Below, piece after piece: positions 43,130-53,735 of a stretch of DNA of 64,000 nucleotides (the stretch's first letter is position 1; each line of letters starts with the position of its first letter). The DNA comes from Craterostigma plantagineum (Eukaryota > Streptophyta > Magnoliopsida > Lamiales > Linderniaceae): positions 62,001 to 126,000 of the forward strand of contig JAPQWV010000354.1 of the NCBI GenBank assembly GCA_027422505.1. Direction: 5' to 3'. The translations under genes and the position numbers were made by a program. Under the pieces are notes generated by a model that ran no database searches, was not told where the DNA came from, and saw nothing but the letters and a program-made list of their open reading frames with translations.

Positions 43130-43770
43130 TGCCTAGTGTCCAAAGACCCAACTAACTGTTGGGATATCTAAGTCCAGCTCCATGCTGGCACCCAAATACC
43201 CAACCTAACTGTTGGGATATCTAAGTCCAGCTTCGTGCTGGCACAGGAAACCCAACCTAACTGTTGGGATATCTATCTAAGTCCAGCTCCGGACTGACAC
43301 GTAAATACCCAACCTAACTGTTGGGATATCTAAGTCCAGCTCTGCGCTGGCACAGGAAATCCAATCCATCTGGATGAGGACATCTAAGTCCAGCCCCACG
43401 CTGGCACCAGAGTACCCAACCTACGTGGTTGTGAATATAAGTCTAGCTCCGTGCTAGCATAGGAAACCTAATCCATCTAGATGGGGATATCAAAGTCCAG
43501 CTCCGCGCTGGCATGGAAAGGCCCAAGCTATCTGTTTGGGTTATCTTAGCCCATCTCTGCGCTGGCATTCAAAGACCCAACCTATCCGTCGGTATATCTA
43601 AGTCCAGCTTCTTGCTGGCGCACGAGTGCCTGACTTATATGTTTGGGTATCTAAGTTCAATTCTGCTACGGTGTTTAGGACCTGACCTACTACATTAGGA
43701 TATCTAAGCGCAGCTCCCCGTCTGCACGCCGAGGCTGGCCTATTTCACAGAGGATATCCAAGTCAAACCA
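43130..43770. repeat. Element B array 3: 53-bp repeats (CTGTTGGGATATCTAAG)
   Basis: About 10-11 progressively diverging units of about 53-57 bp, each with CCCAACCTAACTGTTGGG, ATATCTAAGTCCAGCT and a GCTGGCAC tail. The copies decay to the right, and related GGTTTTCAGG/TCCAGCT fragments continue to about 44870. Confidence 0.85.
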
Positions 43771-43994
43771 CGAGCTGACGAGCGAGTGGAGGTTCGAATT
43801 AGGTGTTCAGGATATCTGAGTACAGCTTGCCACGAGGTTTTTGAGTCGAGCCTCGAGATGCAAAGCAGTAGTCCCGCGTGCAAAAGGAGCAGAAGGAGAT
43901 GCCGTCTAATTCAGAGTATTCTGGATGTGTTACTATGGTGCGAGACTACAGGGGCAACTAAGACAGAATCCTCTGTAACAAAGTCCCTGCTCCT

Positions 43995-44177
43995 CTACCT
44001 GGCTATCAGTTCGAATGCTCCAGCCTGGCTCTTTGCTCTCTTGCCGACAGATACGCAGCCGTGCTCTAGTGAGTTGCTCATGTTCTGCAGCAAGCTCGCT
44101 AGCTCATCCTTCGACCGCCCCATCGTGTCATCTCTATGCTTCAGTAACTCGGCTAGGTCCCCTGAGACGAGCCACAA
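43995..44177 (-). pseudogene. Possible second antisense-ORF fragment in element B
   Basis: A 60-residue frame (MWLVSGDLAELLKHRDDTMG) with heptad-like leucines lies on the same strand as, and upstream of, the 42167-42439 remnant. Array 3 may have expanded within the decayed antisense gene. The similarity to A's coiled coil is only compositional. Confidence 0.3.
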
Positions 44178-45069
44178 TCAGGGAGTTGGCCAGCAGAGTG
44201 GACATCACACTTACCTAAGGAAACTGGGGGGTTTACAGCATTGTAACACAACCCCCACGCTAACATACGAAGACATGGTTCCTAGAGCAGGAACCATACA
44301 TCAGCTCTCCGTCGACGAACAGACCTAATCTATGCAACCAGGGGTCCATCCTCGTGCTGATGAGTGGAGATCTGGTCCATATTGTCAAGATTCACAGGCC
44401 AGCCCTTTAGTAGGAGGCCTAACCTACACGATCAGAGGTCCAGCTTCGAACTGATGAACGAAGACCTGATTCACCTCCTCCAGGTTTTCAGGTCAGCTCT
44501 TCGGATTCCAGGTTGGTTCTCACCCACAAGCTGGATCTGCTCGATCCTATTTTACGAGTCCAGCTTTATGTTTACCTGAGAAGATCCCACTCATCTACCT
44601 GGGATTTCTAAGCCAGCGCCAGACTGGCGTGTAAAGAGGCTATTCATTTATTCGAGGTTCCTAAGTCTGGCTCCATGCTAGCAAGCAAAGATCCGATGCA
44701 CCCCATCCGGACGTTTTGAATCCAGATCTAACTGAGAGACGGACACCTGAGTTATCTGGCCCGACTCATAAGGACCTGATCTATGCGATCAGAATTTTCA
44801 AGTACAGCTTTCTACTAGTGAAGGGGACCTGATCTATGTGATCAGGAATTTTAAAGATCAGCCTTCCGCCAACAAGTACAAACCCGGTCTACTGATCAAG
44901 AGCCCAACTATGGGCTAGGAAAAATGCGAAGTCCTGAGCTGCTTGGGACTTCTTGGGCAACGGGAGGAAATGGCAGAAGAAATTTAAGGACACAAGAGGA
45001 GGAATGCTCTCTTAATAATACTCGAGCTGCAATACTTAGCGTATTGCAACTCAGAGTAGGGGGACTGGA

Positions 45070-45752
45070 TGATAGGGGTGTCCTATCCAGCATTCCTCCT
45101 GATCTGACAACCTACAAAGAACAGAGTAGGAGGTTGGGTCTAAAGGCGACAAGGACCAGGTACGAAGGTGTTATCTGGAGGAGCTCGGGAGATACTCCAC
45201 AGAGCTACGGAACTGTTCAGGGGGGACCAATGGAAGTAATCGAGAGAGCTAAGGAAGTGTCCGGTAGACCTGAAGAGGGAGATATCCCAGGAAGCTACGG
45301 AACTATTCAGAAGGGCCAAACGAAGAGCACGGAAGAGCTAGGGTAGCGTCCAGGAGACCTGACGAGTGGAGGCAGTACCAAACCCTGGACGCACCCACAA
45401 GTATAAATAGTAGCTCTTAGTCATTTTACATCATCTTCCACTCGCCCACACCCACTAACACACCAAGAACACACATAGATATTCTCTCTCTCACTCTTTA
45501 TCTTCTTAACACTGTTCATAGCCGAGAATCACTTGTAAATAAGAGAGAAAGTGAGCTTGAGTGTGTAATCTTCCTCTATTAATTGTGAATATTCTCCGGC
45601 GGCCCGTGGACGTAGGATTCATCCGAATCCGAACCACGTAAATCATTGTCTCTTTTCTTTTTATGTCTTTCCATCCACGATTCCATCCGAACCGGTCCCT
45701 CACCTTTATTCCCGGACCATAAATATTGTTGATCGGGGTCGTACCCGCATCA
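45070..45752 (+). repeat. Element B 3' LTR
   Basis: 683 bp, preceded by AGTAGGGGGACTGGA and followed by the ACTAA duplication. About twelve differences from the 5' LTR (roughly 1.8 percent by eye) suggest a moderately recent insertion. Confidence 0.94.
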
Positions 45753-45757
45753 ACTAA

Positions 45758-46052
45758 GGATCTCCATTCCCTTCACCAGGGCTTCGTACTCAGCTTCATT
45801 GTTGGATGCTTGGAAGTCGAAGGTCACTGCGAACTGCAATTCATCTCCCTCTGGTGTGATGATTAATATTCCTGCTCCTGCTCCTGTCGATGTTGACGAA
45901 CCATCGACGTAGGCTTTCCGGGTTGGTGATGCCTCTCCACGGATGGATTCTAGTAGGAAATCCGATAGGGCTTGTCCCTTAATGGCAGGTCGCCTTTCGA
46001 ACTCAACGTCATATTCACCCAGCTCGACTGCCCATTTGACCATTCTTCCCAA
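45758..46052 (-). pseudogene. Element A RNase H N-terminal part
   Basis: RNase H opens with KAYVDGSSTSTGAGAG, whose aspartate is catalytic, and continues to FQASNNEAEYEALVKGMEI, carrying the catalytic glutamate. Element B is inserted immediately after. The part continues at 36766 going leftward. Confidence 0.86.
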
Positions 46053-46078
46053 AAGATCGGGTCTACTCAGAGTTTGTT

Positions 46079-47071
46079 TCAGAGGTAATTGGTGCGTACC
46101 CGTACTTTATGAGATAGGAAATAGGGGCGTAACCTCCGGACCGACACCATCACTGCCAAGGCTGCCTTCTCGATCTCGGAGTATCTGCTCTCGGCCCCGT
46201 TCATCGTCTTGCTCACGAAGTACACCGGTCTCTGGGTATCACCTTCCTCCTTCAGGAGAACTGAGCTCACGGCACGTTCCCCTGTGGAAAAATACAAGAT
46301 TAGCTCATCTCCGGGCAATGGTTTAGTTAATAACGGCATGTTATGCAAGTAATCCCTTAGCCTTTCGAACGCCGACTGGCACTCCTCCGTCCATCCAAAT
46401 CGACATCCTTTCCGGAGTATCTTGAAGAAGGGTAGGCTCCTATCTGCGGATTTGGCGATGAATCTGCTCAATGCTACCAACCTACCTGTCAAACATTGGA
46501 CCTCCTTGACGTTCCGGGGTGGCTGCATTTCCAGTATGGCTTTCACCTTGTTGGGATTGAATTCTATTCCCCTCTTTGTCACCATATACCCCAGGAATTT
46601 TCCCGACTGTACTCCAAAGGTGCACTTCGCCGGGTTCAGCTTCATGCCACACGTCCGGATAGTCCGGAAAGCTTCGTCCAGGTCGACGATGTGATCTTTG
46701 GTCCACGTGGACTTGACCAAGATGTCATCCACGTACACCTCCATGCTGCGCCCTAGTTGGTTCTTGAACACGGTATCGACCATCCGTTGGTAGGTAGCTC
46801 CTGCATTTTTAAGCCCAAAGGGCATCCTGATGTAACCATATGTGCCCCACGCTGTGACAAAGCAAACCTTGTCTATATCGTCCGGGTTGAGCTTTATCTG
46901 GTGGTACCCCTGATAAGCGTCCATCATGCTTAACATCTCGCATCCGGACGTCGAGTCCACTAGCTGATCTATCCTTGGTAGCGGGTAGTGATCTTTGGGG
47001 CAGGCTTTGTTAAGATCCCGGAAATCTACACACATTCTCCAAGAGCCATTCCCTTTCTTGACCATGACCAC
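46079..47071 (-). pseudogene. Element A reverse transcriptase
   Basis: A 330-residue open frame. It has WRMCVDFRDLNKACPKD at its start, FGLKNAGATYQRMVD, and the catalytic YVDD encoded near 46724-46735. The connection region (FLGYMVTKRGIEFNPNK, GCRFGWTEECQSAFERL) follows. The frame breaks after VRVRTNYL, before the RNase H linker that resumes at 46052. It converts the element RNA into cDNA in the virus-like particle. The upstream junction to protease also needs a frame change. Confidence 0.92.
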
Positions 47072-47121
47072 GTTAGCAAGCCAGGTGGGGAACTGTACCT
47101 CCCTGATGTGCCCCGCCTTGA

Positions 47122-48057
47122 TCAGTTTCTCAACCTCGGCCTTGATGTCCTGATCTCTCTCGATTCCAAATCGTCGGAGTCTCTGTAGTCACCAGCTCCC
47201 CCAAATCCATACAGAGAAGTAGTCACCGGCTTCAGCTCCGTTGCTAACTTCATTTGCTTAAAGCAATCCAAGAACATTATATCCGCCGAACTGCCCCCAT
47301 CTATGAACACCCGTGACACGTTGTATCCAGCTATGTCCGTGGTGATTACGAGAGCATCGTTGTGGGGCCGCACGACGTCGACATCATCCTGCGCTCCGAA
47401 CTGTATGTTCCCGGTGCTTTCCATCTGACCTACCAGGCTGTCTCCCCTCAAGACTTTTCCACTTTCTTTCATCCGGGCGTATGACTTCCGTGCCCTGTGT
47501 GAATCTCCACCGTCCGGGCCCCCAACTATGATTAGGATATGAGCTCTCGGTTGACTGGGCCCGGGCCTGTTAGGCTCCAGCATAGGCTGCTTTCCCTTAT
47601 CCTGCCCCGGACCTTCCTTCTCCCTGGGTTGCAGGGGTGGAGCCGGTCCTCGATCTCGATATACGAACTCCTTCAGGTGCCCTGCCTTTATTAGCCTCTC
47701 AACTTCGTTCTTCAAGTGCGTGCAGTTGTTCGTGTGGTGCCCATACTCGTTATGATAACGATAGAAAGGCCCTGTTGTAGGTTTAGGATATCCTCGAGGG
47801 CTGGCTCGAGGGTATCTGAGATCCGGATGTCTTGTTGCCACCGCCAGGACCTCCTCTAAGCTTGTTCGTAAGGGAGTGTACCTCTGATATCGAGGGAGGA
47901 ATCTGTTCCCGCCACCTGGCGTGGGCCTCCTGATAGCTGGGGGGTGAATGGTCCGGACGTTTCCCTTGTTTCGATTATGACTGGGCATTTCCTTCTTAGG
48001 TACCGCCCTGATCGTTACTTCTCGGATCTTTGCCAACCTGCTCTCCTCCAAATTCAT
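47122..48057 (-). pseudogene. Element A gag C-terminus and protease
   Basis: The 311-residue frame continues Gag (NLEESRLAKIR) after a one-base frame change at 48054-48057. It carries a zinc-knuckle-like FYRYHNEYGHHTNNC in which the expected first cysteine is Tyr. The aspartic protease active site is RVFIDGGSSADIMF. DGGSS instead of DTGSS is common in this lineage, to my knowledge. It ends in a frame break close to the RT region. Confidence 0.85.
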
Positions 48058-49295
48058 ATACTATTTGCCCTGCTCAGCAGTTCCTCGAACGTCTCAGGGG
48101 GCTTTTTGGAGAGTGACGCAAAGAAATCGCCCACCTGCAAATCATGGACCAGAGCGTTAATCTTAACCGAAGTGGTCGCAGAGGGTACCTCTAAGGCCGC
48201 CACATTGAATATCCTAACGTAGGACCGAAGGCTCTCGTCTGGTCGCTGCCTAACTTGGAACAAAGACATATCGGACTTGGGGGGCTTCCGAGCGCTAGCA
48301 AACTGGGTGATGAACATTTCTTGGAACTCCTCGAATGAATGGATAACCTCAGGTCCTAGCTGGCTGAACCACTGTTGGGCAGCTCTCACCAATGTTGTCA
48401 GGAAAACCCTACATTTCACCCCTTCCGAGAAGTTATGCAACAAGATGGTATTCTTGAATCGCAGCACATGCTCCTCAGGGTCAGTGGTACCATCGTACTC
48501 ATATGGCAGCTGTTTGAAGTTGAGCGCTACCTCCCCTTCCAACAGTTCCTTTGCGAAAGGCGTACCGGCTTGATGCAATCCTCGGAGATGTGGCCTGGTC
48601 GTCTTGTTCCGCATATCATCTACCATCTTCTTTAAGTCCAACATCTGCCTTCTGAGTTCCTGTCCCCCCGAACTGACAGTTTTCCCTTGTCCGCGCGTGT
48701 TGCAGCTTCTCTCTTCCACCTCTTGCTCGTTGGTTCTCTTGTCTCCCCATATCCTGCACCCGCTGGCCAGGGTTGTCGGAGGTGCCACGTTCCCTTGGTT
48801 TGCTGGCCCTTCCTGGACTCCTCGAATGGGCTCCTCACCTCGCCCGGGTGTTGGGTTCAGTGGTCCATCATCACCTCCTTCTTGGGCAACCTCTCTCCTA
48901 GGCGGGTTCCTTTCCGGTAATATATGCAATGTCTCTTCTGCAGCCCTCGTGTCTTCTCCTACCGTCTCTGCCCACTCCGAGACATGTCCATCTGAAGTCC
49001 TACCTTGGGCGGAGAGGGGCTGCTTTCGTTTGCCCTTGCTCCCTGCTTTCTTAGCAGTTATAGCCACATCCACCGCATTTTTCACCAATAGATCTAGCTG
49101 TTCCACCGTTATGGTTATGGGAGTCTGAGGCAGAACCGCTCCAGACGGTCCTACAAAGGTAGGTGTCGGTACCACCACCGGGGTCTCGATCGGCGAGGCC
49201 AACGTTGGGGCTGACGCGGGACCTTTCCCTGTTTCCCCAGCGACTTCCTCGAACCTTCCTTGCAGGTCTTGCGCCAACGATGGCTGTTCTTCCAT
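48054..49295 (-). pseudogene. Element A gag
   Basis: A 413-residue open frame beginning MEEQPSLAQDL about 180 bp after the primer site. The N-terminal half is low-complexity and Pro/Gly/Glu-rich. The second half (from about residue 235) is the Retrotrans_gag capsid region: YDGTTDPEEHVLRFKN, AAQQWFSQLGP, FITQFASARKPPKS and LSRANSI. A stop follows at once, where an intact copy should continue into NLEE of the next frame, so a small indel is inferred. Confidence 0.9.
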
Positions 49296-49482
49296 CGTTT
49301 CTAACTTCTGTTCGTCCTTAAAGCTTGTTGTTCTTCTAACGACAGCAACTTCCTATGGTCTCTCTCACGTCTTGCCTTCAATCAGCCACGAGCTCAGCTT
49401 GCTTGTCTTGTCTTATCTTCAAACAGGCCTAGAAATAGCCTGCCTTCCTTGCTATCACTGCCCAGCGCTCTCACGTCTCCTT

Positions 49483-49500
49483 CCCACAGACGGCGCCATT
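49483..49500 (-). other. Primer binding site of element A
   Basis: On the minus strand, just after the LTR end CCGCATCA, the sequence is AA then TGGCGCCGTCTGTGGGAA. The first nine to ten bases match the tRNA 3' end complement used by Tat/Athila-type elements. Confidence 0.7.
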
Positions 49501-49617
49501 TGATGCGGGTACGACCCCGATCAACAGTATTTTGTCCGGGAAGAGTGGTGATGGGTGAAACGGGCTAGGACTTGCGTGTTTAGTGTCTTTTAGATTTATA
49601 TTTAGGTGCTAAGAAAA
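49501..49617 (-). repeat. Element A 5' LTR remnant (117 bp)
   Basis: It matches the first 117 bp of the LTR at 30319 (plus-strand reading), with no differences seen, up to CTAAGAAAA. An 18-bp filler (49618-49635) then leads straight into block X'. The remaining roughly 577 bp of this LTR are missing here. Confidence 0.93.
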
Positions 49618-49635
49618 TAACCTAAATCATAGAAG

Positions 49636-51299
49636 AGAACATAAAACCCACAGATGATTCATCAATTATCAAATCATAGAACATTAACCTTAAACAGATC
49701 CATCCTTAAACAAAAGGAACAGCAAAAAATAACAGAAAATCGCAATTGCACTAGAGTTTTCAAGAAGACGATTCGGGAAGTGAATGCCGTTAAAATTACC
49801 GAACAATGTTTAGAAGATAATAAAACATTGAGACCATACGTTTAGAAGATAATAAAACAATGCTGCAAAAAATAACACAATGATGTGAACTTTGCGCATC
49901 ATCACAACAACAAAATATTAATAATGCTAAAATCAATATTAATAAATCAAACTTCAAAGTATTGGATTTGAAATGCAAGAGTTGATAGCAACTTCGAGAG
50001 CACCATCTATAAACTGTCATGAGCAAAGACAGCCTTCTTGCAAAGGCGGACTACATAAAAACTTCGGTATTTTCAAGTCATATGAATAAAAATATAAAGA
50101 TTTAAATTTGAGCAGAAATGAAATTAACACAGAAAAATCTGGTGTATGTAAGAGTAAAGATCCTCACCAATTTCCAATCCCACTTCTCACGCTAAGTCAT
50201 CATCAAACATCATCCGGTGAAGCTTCTTCTCATGGGACACTACAGTCTTGGCTAGAAGGACAACGGTTACTATCTTTAACTATGTGAGGGTCGATTAATT
50301 GCATTACAACAGCGGCTCGTGGGTTGTGTGTTTCAACCTTTGTAGGTTCCTCAATTTCGGTAGTGGTGAATGGTGATTTATTGATCAATCGTGGGTGGTC
50401 TTTTTAATAATTTTATTATATATGTTAAAATTATACTAATTTTAATGGACACGTGGTGCAAACGTACATTTCCATATATATATAAGATATATAAGATTAT
50501 GAGATTATTATTACGAGTGGCACCTTTGAGTATGGAGCTGTTGTGCACTCCCTTGTAAGCCCATTCACAAGCTGCCTTTATACTTTCTGCTGCATAACTG
50601 CGTTGCGTCGTACTCCATCCGTCCCTATAAGTTTTGTACATTTGGATTCTGGCACGGTTTTTAAGAAACTGAATATTTTAATAATATAGAGGTAGAGAAG
50701 TGTATGGGTGTGACACGTCTTTTAAGAATATTTAATATTATTATATTGATTGTGTGGGATATGTTTTTACTAAATATGGAAATGTAGAAAAGATAGTGGG
50801 ACGCCCAATTTAGTAATATGTACAAAAGTTACGGGAACGGAGGGAGTATTTGTTTGCGTGTTTGTGTAAATTAATGTTTGAAATGTGCATGAAAGAAAAT
50901 TAGGGTTTTTCATATCATTGTTATATGTCGACGACATATAGACTTGCGTGTTTGGACATGTCCTCAGGCCACCCGGGCAATCATCCCATGCACTAACTTG
51001 ATCAGCCCATTTGTTCTATCGTCGAAATAAATATATATATATATTTAATTTCGATGATCATTCTTGATCCTAATAGAATGATGTTCTAACAACCTTTATA
51101 CTATGTTGCATGTATTCGACAAAGTTATCCACGTGTTGGTCATTGAGTCTTCTTTCCTTGGCAAATCGCTATCCCAAACCTGATAATCTCGAAAAAGAAC
51201 GATATCCCGCCGAGAAATTATAAAAAGAAAAAGGGCCAAATGGTGTGCGATAATAAAAAAAAACAAATACTTACATGGTGAAGAAACTCGTTTTCTAGT
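49636..51299. repeat. Right copy of the duplicated flank (block X')
   Basis: It is nearly identical to 28658-30318, including the Stowaway MITE, and ends in CTAGT. It lies between a truncated LTR and a complete LTR. No gene is recognised. Confidence 0.93.
50613..50846. mobile_element. Stowaway MITE, right copy
   Basis: Same 234-bp element and TA target as at 29634-29867, carried along in the duplication rather than inserted independently. Confidence 0.92.
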
Positions 51300-51993
51300 T
51301 GATGCGGGTACGACCCCGATCAACAGTATTTTGTCCGGGAAGAGTGGTGATGGGTGAAACGGGCTAGGACTTGCGTGTTTAGTGTCTTTTAGATTTATAT
51401 TTAGGTGCTAAGAAAAGAAGAAGTGACAGAGACGCATATGTACGTGGTTCGGACAGGTGTCCTACGTCCACGGGCCGCCGGAAATAATATCCACTAGTCA
51501 CAGTCGGAAATACACCATCGAGCTCACCCCACTCATTACAGTCTATTCATGGCGTTAGAAAGAGTGAAGAAGATGAATACAGTATTTTGCTAAGTGTTTT
51601 GTGTTGAATCCCTTATCTTTTTCTCTCTCTGATCCTTCCTTATTCACATACGTCCGTCTCTCCTTTTCGTCCCGGCTGGCAGTCCTGCGGGACCACGTGA
51701 TGGTGACGTTTGGTACCTCATAGGAGACACAGCACCTGCAGGCGTACGGATGTCAGACTGGCGCGCCTCCTTCTTACTCACCCTGTCGACCATTCACGAA
51801 GGCCCACGTGTCCCCTGGTCGGCCAGATCCAATATTTCCCGCCTAAACTATTTTCCCTTCAGCACCCCTTTACCTTTTCCGTACATAGTGACAGGTATCC
51901 AGGGGTTCGCCTCACCTGCCAATATGTCTGCCAAATCACTATCTCCAGGTGGTACGGTTAGGAGGAATGTTGGGCTAAATGTTACCTCTATCA
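51300..51993 (-). repeat. Complete (solo) LTR of the element A family
   Basis: 694 bp with perfect CTAGT duplications on both sides (51295-51299 and 51994-51998), i.e. the structure of a solo LTR at the same insertion site as element A. About seven substitutions separate it from the LTR at 30319-31012. Confidence 0.93.
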
Positions 51994-51998
51994 CTAGT

Positions 51999-52245
51999 GA
52001 ACCATGTCACTTAAATCTTGTTACCTCCTTCATCTGACTTAAATCCAACGTGCAATGGCTGCAATCTTATAGTATTATACAAATGTATATGTCATAAAAC
52101 GTTGCCACGTGTCCTATACAATTAATTATAATAAATTAAAAAACTATGAAATACTACTCACTATCACACTACCCACTATATATAGTTTTTTATTACATAA
52201 AATAATTATAAATAGTTAACACCGTGCATTGCATGGGTATCAGAT
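51999..52245 (+). mobile_element. Helitron-like fragment
   Basis: AT-rich sequence with GCCACGTGTCC (52109) and, near its end, ACCGTGCATTGCATGGGT, a decayed Helitron-type terminal hairpin. No CTAG end is kept. The neighbouring copy at 52291 has a cleaner end. Confidence 0.4.
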
Positions 52246-52290
52246 TTCGGAGACTTATGATTTATCGATACCGTATAATAATAATAATTT

Positions 52291-52473
52291 TATATTACTA
52301 AAGAAATATAGGTGTCCTCGTATGGTTCCATGTGTCCCATAATAATTAATAGATTAAAAATATAATAAAAACATTACAAACTACCACGCTATCAAACTAT
52401 CCACTTAAATAGTTATTTATTAATATGAAATAATTATAGATATTAACCCGTGCAATGCACCGGAATAAACTAG
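52291..52473 (+). mobile_element. Short non-autonomous Helitron
   Basis: The segment runs from TATATTACTAAAGAAA to the hairpin CCCGTGCAATGCACCGG followed by AATAAACTAG and T (end near 52473). This matches the Helitron 3' rule and a TNTATATTACTA-like 5' start. It is under 0.2 kb with no coding capacity. The exact 5' base is uncertain. Confidence 0.55.
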
Positions 52474-52474
<1 letters not shown>

Positions 52475-52517
<43 letters not shown>

Positions 52518-52560
52518 GTATATATATGTGTGTGTGTATGTGTCCGTGTGCGTACGTGTT
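52475..52560. repeat. (TA)n/(TG)n microsatellite
   Basis: A long TA run, then GTGTGTGTATGTG-type repeat, immediately after the Helitron end. Confidence 0.85.
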
Positions 52561-53294
52561 GAAATTTTCAATCAAAACCCTAATCTTCTCATTTGTTACA
52601 TAAACTTTAGTTTATTACCTGATGAATGCCTCCTATAAGATGAGATAGGAAGAGAAGAGCCTCTGTAAGATTATCTACCAACAAAGGACTCAAGAAATAT
52701 TAGATTTTAGGGTTTCCATCATAATTCCAAATGGCAATATCGAATTTTTCGAAAATGGAATCACAAATTATCTAGCATGACGACGACTTCACATTTAAAT
52801 CTAAATAACCTAAATACGATATTTATTAGAAATCTCTTACATTTGTTGCTTCTATTGTTACGAGACCCTAAAAGATGCGTCGTATAGTTGTTAATCGCTC
52901 CCGCCAAGCACCGCCCACGCTCTCCATGTCTTCCCTTACAATCTCCTAAGATTTTTAAGATAACTCAATAATATGTTACCACTTTAAATTCTAACATGTA
53001 TGCCTCATCTCTAACTCACCATATGTATGTGAGATGAATTCATTCGAATGAAAATTAAGAAACATAAATATTTCGGTATCTGTAGGAGCAAAGATGATCT
53101 GGGGTGTTGATGTAATGAAGATCAGAAGACCATCGATATCGAAATCTAATTGCATCTGCCCAAGGACAAAGTTTCGGTAGATCGTTCTTCGCATGGATAG
53201 GTAGAAGGTTCGACACCACCTTTGTAGCGGTCTCGGTCAGGTTTGCCTGTTACCGACCATCGTACGTCATGTAATAATATTTCATGGGACGGGA
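52561..53294. other. Intergenic, nothing recognised
   Basis: No open frame with family similarity and no repeat ends are seen in this 0.7 kb. Confidence 0.5.
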
Positions 53295-53727
53295 TAGAGC
53301 TGAAATTTGGTTCCCAAACCCAGCGGGCCTGACGGGCCGGCCCAAAAATTGGGCTTGGGCCTGTTTTGTGAGCCCAAAACAAGACCAGACATTTTGGCCT
53401 TGCCTGTCATGTTATTAGTTTTTCTTATATTGTTTTATATATAATATTTGTCGAATTCAATTTTATAAGCAAAAAAATAAATATTTTGATGTAGTAGTGG
53501 TTTATCAATTTTTTAATATCTATATATTTGTAATATTGTGTAGAATAATAGTATAAAATATAATTGATAATAAATAAATAAATATTAAAAATCTTGGCCC
53601 GTTAGCCCGACGGGCTGGCCCGGTCCATCACGTAGGTTGGGCCTAGGAATATTAGGCCCGTATGATTCCGGGCCAGGCCGACCCGGCCCGCTAACAACCG
53701 GGCAACCCGCCCAAAGTTTCAGCTCTA
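53295..53727. mobile_element. hAT-like GGCCCG-rich element
   Basis: 433 bp with inverted ends TAGAGCTGAAA and 8-bp duplications GGACGGGA (53287-53294) and GGATGGGA (53728-53735). Subterminal GGGCC/GGCCCG motifs flank an AT-rich core almost identical in order to that of 5885-9249. It is therefore a family member and helps define that element's ends. Confidence 0.86.
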
Positions 53728-53735
53728 GGATGGGA

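Larger units (their letters stand above)
36772..45752 (+). mobile_element. Non-autonomous LTR retrotransposon B nested in element A
   Basis: LTRs at 36772-37453 and 45070-45752 with target duplications ACTAA (36767-36771, 45753-45757). It is 8981 bp, opposite in orientation to A. A primer-site-like TGGCATCGTCTGTGGGAA follows the left LTR, and the polypurine tract AGTAGGGGGACTGGA precedes the right one. No gag, protease, RT or integrase similarity occurs inside. Instead there are several tandem arrays, spacer DNA and fragments resembling A's antisense ORF. LTR ends, PBS context, PPT and the 50-bp repeat match A, so B is a large retrotransposon derivative (LARD-like) probably mobilised by A-type proteins. 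Confidence 0.92.
30319..49617 (-). mobile_element. Ty3/gypsy retrotransposon A, Tat-type, with nested element B
   Basis: On the minus strand: LTR remnant (49501-49617), primer site, gag, protease, RT, RNase H (split by element B), integrase, a 50-bp repeat array, an antisense ORF, a polypurine tract and the 3' LTR (30319-31012). Subtracting B and its target duplication, and allowing a full 5' LTR, the element was about 10.9 kb. The left flank is CTAGT; CTAGT also follows the outer LTR at 51993. Gag-pol order with integrase after RNase H is gypsy. The antisense ORF and 3' repeat zone are features described for the plant Tat/Ogre/Retand group. Frameshifts and a stop make pol inactive. Confidence 0.93.

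Noticed and set aside
28658..51299. X and X' considered as LTRs of an even larger element
   Set aside because: They lack TG...CA ends and a primer site, and both stop exactly at a CTAGT target duplication. A duplicated flank explains them better.
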